This document shows, piece after piece, positions 17,183 through 23,466 of a stretch of 23,623 bases of DNA. Each line of letters opens with the position of its first letter. Within the stretch, counting starts at the first letter, position 1. This DNA is from CAZOBJ01 sp964577825 (GTDB taxonomy: Bacteria; Planctomycetota; SZUA-567; JAFGNG01). Below the pieces are notes generated by a model. That model had not been told where the DNA came from. It worked only from the letters and a program-made list of their open reading frames with translations, and made no database searches. The translations under genes were made by a program, and so were the position numbers. Location of the stretch: assembly GCA_964577825.1 (NCBI GenBank), contig CAZOBJ010000047.1, forward strand, positions 1 to 23,623, in the 5' to 3' direction.

Positions 17183-19453
17183 ATGAAGCGAACGCAGGAA
17201 GACCCGAAGGCCTGGATCGAGACGACCTATCGCAGGGTCATGCTGGCCTTCAACTTCCGGGACCCGGAGGCGACCGAGATCATCACGGGCAAGCCCGTGT
17301 CCGACGAGCGGCGCGCGGCCATGCAGCGGGACGTGGACCGGTACCTGGACCCCGAGATCTACATACGCGCGTTCAAGCGCATGGGCATCCAGGTCATGTA
17401 CCATCACACCAAGGGCGGCGGCGGGGTCTCCTGCTACGCCACGCGGATCGGCCACCGGTTCTCGCTCATGGGCGACCGGGACTTTTTCGGCGAGCTCGTC
17501 ACCGCGTGCCGGCGCGCGGGCATCGTGCCCGGGGCCATGTTTCAGGTCGGCCGCGACACGCTGCGCGCCGCCCAGCACCCGGACTGGTTGCTGATGGACG
17601 TCGCGGGCAAGCGGTGCGTCTTCAACATGTGTTCGAACAACCCGAACTGGCGCGGACTCGTGATGGCGCAGGTCGAGGAGCTCGCGCACTACGACATCGG
17701 CGCGATCGTCTTCGACCAGTTGCTGATGGACTACAACAACATCCAGACCGCGTGCTACTGCCCGCACTGCCGCGAGCTCTTCCGGCGGGACGCGGGCGAG
17801 GACATGCCCGAACAGGAGGACTGGGACAACCCGGTGTGGCGCAGGTTCGTGCAGTGGCGCTACGACAGGATCGTGGGGTTCATCGAAGAGGCCGACGCCG
17901 TGCTCAAGCGCGTGAACCCGGACATCGCGCATGCCTGCATCTACAGGGGCAACCCCACCCGCGAATGGAAGCACGGGTATGACTGCGACCGCACCGCGCC
18001 GATCTATACGTACCTGGTCAACGACGTGGCCGGCGTGGACCGCGTCGCGTTCCGGGCCCGGGTGCTGCGGGCGCTCAGCGCCCGGCGGCCGGAGCTCGCG
18101 GCCGCCATGTCGCTGCGGGTGGGCAGTTACACGCACTACGGCTACTGCGACAACAGCGTGCCCAAGCCGCGCGACATGTTCTTCGCCGACGTGATGACCG
18201 CCTTGGCCAACGGCGTGACGCCCGCCTTCGAGAGCCTGGGCTGGCGCAACCGCCGGTTCTGGGACAAGCGCAAGGCCACCATGTGCTCGCCCGCGTTCGA
18301 CCGGGCCTATCTGGAGACCTCGCAGGCGATCCAGCGCCGCGAGCCCTGGCTGACCGGCGCGGAGCCGGTGCGCCATGCCGTGGTGCTCCACTCGCGCCGC
18401 ACCCGGGACATGCACTATCACAGCCAGGTCGAGCCCTACACCGAAAGCCTGGTCGGCTGGCACGAGGCGCTCTTGCAGGGACAGGTGCTCCACGACCTGA
18501 CCACCGAAGGGCGCCTGAACGCCGAGGGCCTGCGGCCGTACAAGCTGCTGGTCCTGCCGAACATCTCGTGCCTGTCCGACGACCAGGCCGAGACGATCCG
18601 CGCGTACGTCAAGGCAGGCGGGGGCCTGGTGGCGAGCTTCGGCACGTCGCTCTTCGACGAGACGGGCAAGGAGCGAGCGGACTTCGCGCTCGGGGACGTG
18701 TTCGGGGTCACCTACGCGGGCAACGTGGACAACGACTACGTCCTGCGCAAGGAGCACCCCGCGCAGCGCGACCAGTACTTCATTTCGGTCGACCGCAAGC
18801 ACAAGTTCTTCCAGGACGTGCTGGTGCCCGGCGAGCGGATGAGCTGCCCGGCGCCCACCCTGTGGGTGCGGCCCCGGCCGGGCGCGCAGCCCGTGGGCCG
18901 GTTCACCATCCACTGGCAGGAGGGCGGCAAGTTCGAGGGCCAGATGGACTGGATCAGCGGGCGGGGCCGGCCGGAGGCGACCGACTATCCGGTCCTGGTC
19001 GCCAACCGCTTCGGCAAGGGCCGGGCCGTGTACCTGTCCGCGAAGCTCGCCGCGTCGTTTAAGATCCACGGCCACCCGCTGCTCCATCCCCTGCTGCTGC
19101 GGGCCGCGCGCTGGGCGGGCGGCCGGCCCGCGGTGGAGGTCGACGCGCCGGCCAGCGTGGAGGCGAACGCGTACGTCCAGGACGCGGAGTCGCGCGTGGT
19201 CGTGCACCTTGTCAACTATCAGACCAACCCCTCGCGCGGCATGTATACGGGCAGGATGCCCCCGGTGGCGCGCGTCCTGCCCGTCCGCGACCTCACGGTC
19301 ACCGCGCGCGTCCCGCGCGGGCGCAAGGTCAAGAAGGTGTACCTGGCCCCGGACAAGAGGCGCCTCAAGTGGACCCAGGAGACCGGCTCGCGCATCAGCA
19401 TCGCCGTGCCCGAGATCCACATCCACGGCATGGCGGTGGTCGAGTACGCGTAG
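17183..19453 (+). CDS. GH42-like protein with trimerisation (GATase-like) domain, copy 2
   Basis: A 756-aa tandem paralogue of the preceding gene, 76 nt downstream, sharing the same architecture along its full length. It has MYHHTKGGGGVSCY, the zinc-type CYCPHC, and the trimerisation domain (LPNISCLSDDQAETIRAYV; SLFDETGKERADFAL). The key difference is VFDQLLMDYNN: D178 and D183 are kept, but residue 179 is Gln where copy 1 has Glu. If E179 is catalytic or binds substrate, this copy may differ in activity or specificity; if only the Asp residues matter, both are active. GAGAAAGG (17167-17174) precedes the ATG by 8 nt. It lacks a signal peptide. The first about 80 and last about 150 nt of the two genes are nearly identical. 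A GC-rich hairpin follows the stop. Confidence 0.82.
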   Translation: MKRTQEDPKAWIETTYRRVMLAFNFRDPEATEIITGKPVSDERRAAMQRDVDRYLDPEIYIRAFKRMGIQVMYHHTKGGGGVSCYATRIGHRFSLMGDRDFFGELVTACRRAGIVPGAMFQVGRDTLRAAQHPDWLLMDVAGKRCVFNMCSNNPNWRGLVMAQVEELAHYDIGAIVFDQLLMDYNNIQTACYCPHCRELFRRDAGEDMPEQEDWDNPVWRRFVQWRYDRIVGFIEEADAVLKRVNPDIAHACIYRGNPTREWKHGYDCDRTAPIYTYLVNDVAGVDRVAFRARVLRALSARRPELAAAMSLRVGSYTHYGYCDNSVPKPRDMFFADVMTALANGVTPAFESLGWRNRRFWDKRKATMCSPAFDRAYLETSQAIQRREPWLTGAEPVRHAVVLHSRRTRDMHYHSQVEPYTESLVGWHEALLQGQVLHDLTTEGRLNAEGLRPYKLLVLPNISCLSDDQAETIRAYVKAGGGLVASFGTSLFDETGKERADFALGDVFGVTYAGNVDNDYVLRKEHPAQRDQYFISVDRKHKFFQDVLVPGERMSCPAPTLWVRPRPGAQPVGRFTIHWQEGGKFEGQMDWISGRGRPEATDYPVLVANRFGKGRAVYLSAKLAASFKIHGHPLLHPLLLRAARWAGGRPAVEVDAPASVEANAYVQDAESRVVVHLVNYQTNPSRGMYTGRMPPVARVLPVRDLTVTARVPRGRKVKKVYLAPDKRRLKWTQETGSRISIAVPEIHIHGMAVVEYA

Positions 19454-19457
19454 CGAG

Positions 19458-19482
19458 CGCCGCGCACGCGTGGGGCGCGGCG
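19458..19482 (+). terminator. GC hairpin after the GH42-like pair
   Basis: CGCCGCGC (19458-19465) pairs with GCGCGGCG (19475-19482) around a 9-nt loop, starting 5 nt after the stop codon. It is not followed by a U-tract. Confidence 0.45.
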
Positions 19483-19582
19483 GTCTGGACATGTGGCCCG
19501 CACGTCTTGCCGCCGGTCGCACAGCCCGAACCGGCCGAGGACCCGCCCTCGGCCGCGGTCGACCCGTGATCGGGTCGGATTC

Positions 19583-19609
19583 TCTCGGCGGCTCAATATT
19601 TCTCCGAGA
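19583..19609. promoter_or_regulatory. Inverted repeat upstream of the protease promoter
   Basis: TCTCGG (19583-19588) and CCGAGA (19604-19609) form an inverted repeat with a 15-nt spacer containing the AT-rich CAATATTT, unusual in this GC-rich DNA. It ends 5 nt before a -35-like box, a position suited to a regulator. No regulator is identified. Confidence 0.3.
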
Positions 19610-19614
19610 TTCGC

Positions 19615-19645
19615 TTGACGGGCGAGGCGTCGCCGAGCATATAGG
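19615..19645 (+). promoter_or_regulatory. Promoter-like pair upstream of the protease gene
   Basis: TTGACG (19615-19620) and TATAGG (19640-19645) are separated by 19 nt, slightly long. The spacer contains the short inverted repeat GGCGA-GGCG-TCGCC (19621-19634). This is the main content of the 296-nt gap 19454-19749, besides the hairpin and inverted repeat listed separately. Confidence 0.4.
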
Positions 19646-19749
19646 TTGGCATGGGGGTTCCGGGCTGACATTCTGGCGGGAAATGAGTGCGCCGTGGCGG
19701 CCTGCCGGACGCAGGAGCCCGACGCCAGGAGATACGAAGGAGGTGGGCG

Positions 19750-21054
19750 ATGCGCAGGTTGGGAATGGTGGGAACCGCCCTGATTGTGCTCTTGGTCGCA
19801 GCGGGCATGGCTCATGCGGCCGGAGCGCCGGAGACGCCGCCGGGCCTGGAGCGCGCCCTCGGGGCCCAGCAGGCGCACAATCCTCGCCTGCTGTCGGTTC
19901 CCGGCGTGGTGGGCACGGCCGTCGGCTTGACCGGCGAAGGCCGGCCGGCCGTGCGCGTATTCACGGAGCGGGCCGGCACGACGGGTGTGCCGAGGTCGCT
20001 CGATGGCGTTCCCGTGGAGGTGCAGGTTACGGGCAAGATCTACGCGCTCGCGCCCCCCGAGGGCAAGGGGCCGCCGAATCGCGCGCCCAAGGTCGCGATC
20101 GCAAGCCCGAAGGACGGCGAGACCTTCGGGTCCGGGACCTCGATCCTGTTTGAAGGAACGGCCACGGACAAGGAGGACGGCGACCTGACGGCGGACCTGG
20201 TCTGGACCGCCAACGGCGTGGAGATCGGGACCGGCGGCCAGTTCTACGCGACCCTCGACGACGGCGACTATTCGGTCACCACCACGGCCACCGATGCCGG
20301 GGGCTTGACCGGGCTGGACTCGGTCACCATCTCCGTGGGCGGGGGCACGGGCGATGCGCCGGAGCCGGGCACGACCGAGCGCTGGCCCAGGCCCGTACCC
20401 ATCGGCGTGTCCACCGGAAACGCGAACGAGTGTTCCGCGGGCACGATCGGGGCGCGGGTCCGGGACGCCACGGGCAACGTGTATGCGCTGAGCAACAACC
20501 ACGTGTATGCCCGCGAAAACGAGGCGGCGCTCGGCGAGGAGGCGTTGCAGCCGGGTCTGTACGACACCGGGTGCGTGTACGACCCCGACAACCAGCTGGG
20601 CGCCCTCGCGGCGTTCGTGGCCATCGTGTTCGACGGCACGACCGCCAACTACGTGGACGCGGCCATCGCCTTGACCTCGGCCGACCGCCTGGGCCGGGCA
20701 ACGCCCTCGGCCGGATACGGAGCGCCGAAGGCGGCCACCGCGTCGGCGGAGGTGGGCCTGGCCGTGCAGAAGTTCGGCCGGACCACGGAGTGGACCGAGG
20801 GTGTGGTCACCGGCGTGAACGCGTCCATCAAGGTGGGCTATACGAGCGGCACCGCCCTGTTCGAGGATCAGGTCGTCGTGGAGGCTCGCAAGCTCTTCCT
20901 GAAGTCAGGCGACTCGGGGTCTCTGCTCGTCAGCCAGCCCGGCCGCAACCCGGTGGGCCTGCTGTTCGCCGGGAACCGCAACGGCAAGCTGGCCGTGGCC
21001 AACAGGATCGACCGCGTGCTTGACGCCCTGGGCGTGGCCGTTGACGGAGAGTAG
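19750..21054 (+). CDS. Secreted trypsin-fold (Nal1-like) serine protease with N-terminal prodomain-like and Ig-like domains
   Basis: A 434-aa exported protease. The signal peptide covers about residues 1-23 (GMAHA|AG). About 35-98 is a prodomain-like module (RLLSVPGVVG ... GRPAVRVF ... LDGVPVEVQVTG). About 100-198 is a PKD/bacterial-Ig-like domain (PKVAIASPKDGETF; GTATDKEDGDLTADLVWTAN). The rest is a trypsin-fold peptidase with H251 (LSNNHV), D303 (YVDAAIAL) and S389 (KSGDSGSLLV) as the triad. EEALQPGLYDTG and the SNNHV setting recall bacterial Nal1-like putative peptidases. AAGGAGGTG (19737-19745), an almost ideal ribosome site, fixes the ATG at 19750. A promoter-like pair lies upstream. The next gene encodes a free-standing copy of the N-terminal module. 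The target is unknown; pro-enzyme control by the N-terminal module is an inference. Confidence 0.86.
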   Translation: MRRLGMVGTALIVLLVAAGMAHAAGAPETPPGLERALGAQQAHNPRLLSVPGVVGTAVGLTGEGRPAVRVFTERAGTTGVPRSLDGVPVEVQVTGKIYALAPPEGKGPPNRAPKVAIASPKDGETFGSGTSILFEGTATDKEDGDLTADLVWTANGVEIGTGGQFYATLDDGDYSVTTTATDAGGLTGLDSVTISVGGGTGDAPEPGTTERWPRPVPIGVSTGNANECSAGTIGARVRDATGNVYALSNNHVYARENEAALGEEALQPGLYDTGCVYDPDNQLGALAAFVAIVFDGTTANYVDAAIALTSADRLGRATPSAGYGAPKAATASAEVGLAVQKFGRTTEWTEGVVTGVNASIKVGYTSGTALFEDQVVVEARKLFLKSGDSGSLLVSQPGRNPVGLLFAGNRNGKLAVANRIDRVLDALGVAVDGE

Positions 21055-21097
21055 ACGCCGGACCGGCCGACGCGCGTACAAGCGACCGACCAACCGA

Positions 21098-21134
21098 AGC
21101 GGGGGCGGGGGCCTTTGGGTCCCGCGCCCCCGCT
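21098..21134 (+). terminator. Long GC hairpin after the protease gene
   Basis: AGCGGGGGCG (21098-21107) pairs with CGCCCCCGCT (21125-21134), extended inward by GGG/CCC after a bulge, enclosing a loop around CCTTTGGGT. It lies 44 nt after the stop codon. No U-tract follows, so it may attenuate or separate the protease from the downstream genes. Confidence 0.5.
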
Positions 21135-21176
21135 GACCAAGAAGACCGCGCCTGTGATGGGCCGAGGTTGATGGAC

Positions 21177-21401
21177 ATGCCGGCAAACCCCATCGACCGA
21201 GTTCTGGACGCGCATCGCGCAAGACTGCTCTCCCTGCCGGGCGTGGTCGGCGTGGCACGGGCGCAGAGCCAGGGCAGGCCGTGCATTCAGGTCTATGTAT
21301 CGGACCGTTCTCCGGACCTCGTCGACAGGGTGCCCGCCACGCTGGAGGGGTACCCGGTCCGGATTCAAGAGAGCGGTGAATTCCAGGCCCTGGACGAATA
21401 G
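21177..21401 (+). CDS. Stand-alone homologue of the protease N-terminal (prodomain-like) module
   Basis: A 74-aa small protein. It matches the N-terminal module of the upstream protease: RLLSLPGVVG against RLLSVPGVVG, GRPCIQVYV against GRPAVRVFT, and LEGYPVRIQESG against LDGVPVEVQVTG. It has no signal peptide, no catalytic residues and nothing else, so it is the isolated module and would stay in the cytoplasm unless exported by another route. The start is ambiguous: ATG 21177 sits 9 nt after GAGG (21164-21167), whereas ATG 21171 is only 3 nt away and would add two residues. It lies between the protease and the DUF1028 gene, on the same strand. Possible roles, inferred, are a trans-acting inhibitor or folding helper for a Nal1-like protease, or a partner of the DUF1028 protein. 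Confidence 0.75.
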   Translation: MPANPIDRVLDAHRARLLSLPGVVGVARAQSQGRPCIQVYVSDRSPDLVDRVPATLEGYPVRIQESGEFQALDE

Positions 21402-21408
21402 GGGAGAT

Positions 21409-21424
21409 CGCCCCGCGCGGGGCG
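21409..21424. repeat. 16-nt perfect palindrome CGCCCCGCGCGGGGCG
   Basis: A perfect palindrome in the 55-nt gap between the prodomain-like and DUF1028 genes; it can form a 6-bp stem with a 4-nt loop, 8 nt after the stop. It could be a weak terminator or processing hairpin. Confidence 0.35.
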
Positions 21425-21456
21425 CTTGGGCCGCTCGTTGGCGCAAGGAGGATAGG

Positions 21457-22179
21457 ATGCCGTTTGTGTCGATGCGCACTTCGAACCCGGAGCGCGACCC
21501 TGAGCGTTTCGCCCCCATCCGGCAGGCCCCGCAGGCGGACGCCGGAGAGGAGCACTGCGCCACGTTCTCGCTCGTGGCCGTGGACCGCAAGGCCGGCCGG
21601 TTCGGCGCCGCGGTGGCGAGCAAGTACTTCGCCGTGGGCCCGGCGGTCCTGCACCTTCGGCAGGGCGTGGGCGCGTGCAACACGCAGAGCGCCAACAAGC
21701 ACCTGTTGGCCGAGCGGGCGCTCGCGCGCATGGCCGAGGGCGCGGACCCCCAGGACGCGCTCGCCTACGCGCTCGAGGGCGACGACCGCCCCGAGACGCG
21801 CCAGCTCCTGGCCATCGACGCGCGCGCGCGCATGGGCGCGTACACCGGGTCCTCGTGCACCCCCGCCCATGCGCACCGGATGGGCCGCGCGTGCGTGGCC
21901 GCGGGCAACACGCTGACGGGCGAAGACGTGGTCGCGGCCATGGTCGAGGCGTTCGAGCGCGACCCGGGCCGGCCCCTGGGCGAGCGGCTCTTGGCGGCCC
22001 TGGAGGCGGGCGACGCCCGGGGCGGCGACTCGCGCGGCAAGCAGTCGGCCGCCCTGCGCACCCTGCCCGTGCCCGCGGACAGGCACGAGTCGGTGTACGT
22101 GGACATCCGGGTCGACGACCACCCCGAGCCCTTTGCCGAGCTGCGCCGCCTGTACGAGAAGCGCTGGCAGGGGAAGTGA
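21457..22179 (+). CDS. DUF1028 family protein (Ntn-hydrolase superfamily)
   Basis: A 240-aa protein. From residue 35 it matches DUF1028: ATFSLVAVD near the start, FGAAVASKYFAVG, QGVGACNTQSANK, RMGAYTGSSCTP, AAGNTLTGEDVV and GGDSRGKQSAAL. Pfam places the family in the Ntn-hydrolase clan; its natural substrate is not established. Members usually begin right before the TFS motif, putting Thr at the processed N-terminus. Here T36 follows a 35-residue polar leader with no membrane or signal-peptide character, so the leader must be removed if T36 is the nucleophile; C34 sits next to the site. AAGGAGG (21445-21451) lies 5 nt before the ATG and decides the start. The same frame is open upstream to 21295 but overlaps the previous gene. 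The final about 35 residues contain an acidic DIRVDDHPEPF segment. Confidence 0.88.
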   Translation: MPFVSMRTSNPERDPERFAPIRQAPQADAGEEHCATFSLVAVDRKAGRFGAAVASKYFAVGPAVLHLRQGVGACNTQSANKHLLAERALARMAEGADPQDALAYALEGDDRPETRQLLAIDARARMGAYTGSSCTPAHAHRMGRACVAAGNTLTGEDVVAAMVEAFERDPGRPLGERLLAALEAGDARGGDSRGKQSAALRTLPVPADRHESVYVDIRVDDHPEPFAELRRLYEKRWQGK

Positions 22180-22256
22180 GGGGGCGTCCCCCCTCCCGAG
22201 GAGAGAGGGAGAGAGCAGTCCCCCCCCTCCCTCCGGGAGGGGGTGAGGGGGAGGGA
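22180..22256. repeat. Palindromic GC repeat element between convergent genes (inverted copy)
   Basis: This gap between the convergent DUF1028 and membrane-protein genes contains two hairpins: GGGGG-CGT-CCCCC at 22180-22192, and CCCTC-CGG-GAGGG at 22229-22241, followed by GGGGTGAGGG (22240-22249). That 10-mer is the exact reverse complement of the one at 23434-23443. It could also act as a bidirectional terminator. The rest of the gap to 22277 shows nothing else. Confidence 0.5.
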
Positions 22257-22277
22257 CTTCTCAGACAGCCCGCGCGC

Positions 22278-22580
22278 CTACGCGAAGATCCAATATGCAA
22301 CAGGGCCCAGATACAAGAGCAAGAGCACCAACGCCAGAAAACGGCATTGCCGGTCAAACCAGGCAAGCAGGCTGTTCAGGGCAACGCCGGTGACGGCGAC
22401 AAGGAGGAAGAGGACAAACGAGCTCGTCTGTCCAACCCACGCGCCGAAGACCCATAGCTCGCCGCCCATGCTGACCGTTGTGTGAAAGAAAAGCCACACC
22501 AGCCAAACGCCGATGTTCACGACCCAGATATGCGGCAGGCGTCGCCGGATCCGGTCTGCGCAGCTGGAGGTGCCATTCAT
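22278..22580 (-). CDS. Small integral membrane protein of unknown function
   Basis: A 100-aa protein with three likely transmembrane segments: about 18-37 (IWVVNIGVWLVWLFF), about 50-73 (SSFVLFLLVAVTGVALNSLL) and about 81-100 (FLALVLLLLYLGPVAYWIF). The N-terminus is short and basic (DRIRRRLP), suggesting an N-in orientation. I do not recognise a family. The start is supported by GGAG 7 nt upstream (complement of 22588-22591). It lies 48 nt downstream of the gene at 22629-23345 on the same strand, so the two probably form an operon and their products may interact in the membrane. Its GC content is visibly lower than that of the island to the left. Confidence 0.65.
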   Translation of the reverse strand: MNGTSSCADRIRRRLPHIWVVNIGVWLVWLFFHTTVSMGGELWVFGAWVGQTSSFVLFLLVAVTGVALNSLLAWFDRQCRFLALVLLLLYLGPVAYWIFA

Positions 22581-22628
22581 TGCGGCGCTCCGCCCACAAC
22601 GAAGAGCGCGTCGGTGGCCTCGTGGGCT

Positions 22629-23345
22629 TCAGTCTTTCGTCAGCTTGCCGTCTCGCCATCGCCACTTGTGACCGGGGTCGATCCTCCGCCAGTCCACGCC
22701 GCTGAGGTCGACATCGAATGTCATGTGCTCAGGGATGGGGTTCTGGTCTATGCGCTCGAAGTAGAGGAGCAGGTGCGACCGATTGAGGTCCTCAAGGGGC
22801 AGGCGCACGATCGTGTGATAGGTCTGGTCCCTGTTTTCCAGAAAATGGGCCAGCCATTCGTTCGTTACGTCCCCCGTCTTGTCTCTGAGCTGCCAGGTGT
22901 ATGTGTACGGGCGAATCTGGCCTTGCTGCCACGTCCCGGACGCGAAGTCTACGGGCCGGCCGTGCTGTGCGACAACGGTGACGTACGTGTCTTGTCTCGG
23001 TCCGCCCCTAACGCGAAGATCGAGATACACATTGAAGGGGGACAGGGGCTTGTTGAAGTCCGCCGGATCGACCTCGTACGTAGCGAATTGCCGCCCCAGG
23101 GTCGCAGGGGGCGGGGATTCTTGCCTCTTTCGCGCCGCTGGCGGCTCCGCCCGATCTCGTGCCTCCTGGGCGAGGCCGGACGTGCGTTCGCGCACGGCAT
23201 CATACCCCTCGTACAGGGACCTCCCAAGCGGCTCCGCCCCCGCGCCGCCCCCAGGTTGAGATGCTTGCCAGAAGACGAGCAATGCGGGTACGGCGACTAG
23301 GCTCGCGCCCACGACGAGCAATGTCCAGCCACGCCGATGGGTCAT
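22629..23345 (-). CDS. Membrane-anchored protein with extracytoplasmic beta-rich domain, unknown function
   Basis: A 238-aa protein. Residues about 7-27 form one transmembrane anchor or uncleaved signal (WTLLVVGASLVAVPALLVFW). A Gly-rich linker and a charged helical stretch (LYEGYDAVRERTSGLAQEAR) follow, then from about 85 a soluble domain rich in beta-strand patterns and aromatic residues (YVTVVAQHG, RPYTYTWQLRD, HLLLYFERID, MTFDVDLSG). No known domain is recognised. The start has GGGGGTG 8-14 nt upstream. It heads a likely two-gene minus-strand unit with the small membrane protein. A plus-strand frame of 272 codons over the same DNA (22482-23300) is rejected because it lacks domain logic and a consistent ribosome site. 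Confidence 0.65.
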   Translation of the reverse strand: MTHRRGWTLLVVGASLVAVPALLVFWQASQPGGGAGAEPLGRSLYEGYDAVRERTSGLAQEARDRAEPPAARKRQESPPPATLGRQFATYEVDPADFNKPLSPFNVYLDLRVRGGPRQDTYVTVVAQHGRPVDFASGTWQQGQIRPYTYTWQLRDKTGDVTNEWLAHFLENRDQTYHTIVRLPLEDLNRSHLLLYFERIDQNPIPEHMTFDVDLSGVDWRRIDPGHKWRWRDGKLTKD

Positions 23346-23433
23346 CTTTGAACACCCCCGATGTCAGGCACCTGGACTCTCGTGCCGGCGACATGGCGCA
23401 TATGTCCGCCCAGGCCGCCGCAGCGCGCACCGT

Positions 23434-23466
23434 CCCTCACCCCGACCCTCTCCCGAAGGGAGAGGG
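23434..23466. repeat. Palindromic GC repeat element, CCCTCACCCC plus 9-bp hairpin
   Basis: CCCTCACCCC (23434-23443) is followed by CCCTCTCCC (23446-23454), GAA and GGGAGAGGG (23458-23466), a perfect 9-bp stem with a 3-nt loop. Elements of this form are common intergenic palindromic repeats in GC-rich genomes. Its 10-mer recurs inverted at 22240-22249. Confidence 0.6.

Noticed and set aside
14662..19522. Long minus-strand frames antisense to both GH42-like genes that resemble each other
   Set aside because: They resemble each other only because the sense genes are tandem paralogues; composition is biased and no start signal is seen.
21295..21456. Longer N-terminus for the DUF1028 protein from ATG 21295
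   Set aside because: It would overlap the prodomain-like gene and ignore the strong AAGGAGG at 21445-21451; no export signal would be gained.
22180..22256. CRISPR-like array of short GC repeats
   Set aside because: The repeats are simple palindromes and G/C runs, without regular spacers of similar length and without cas genes.
22482..23300. A plus-strand frame of 272 codons
   Set aside because: Antisense to the minus-strand membrane unit, which has transmembrane segments, ribosome-site-like sequences and non-overlapping gene layout; the plus frame has no domain-like pattern.
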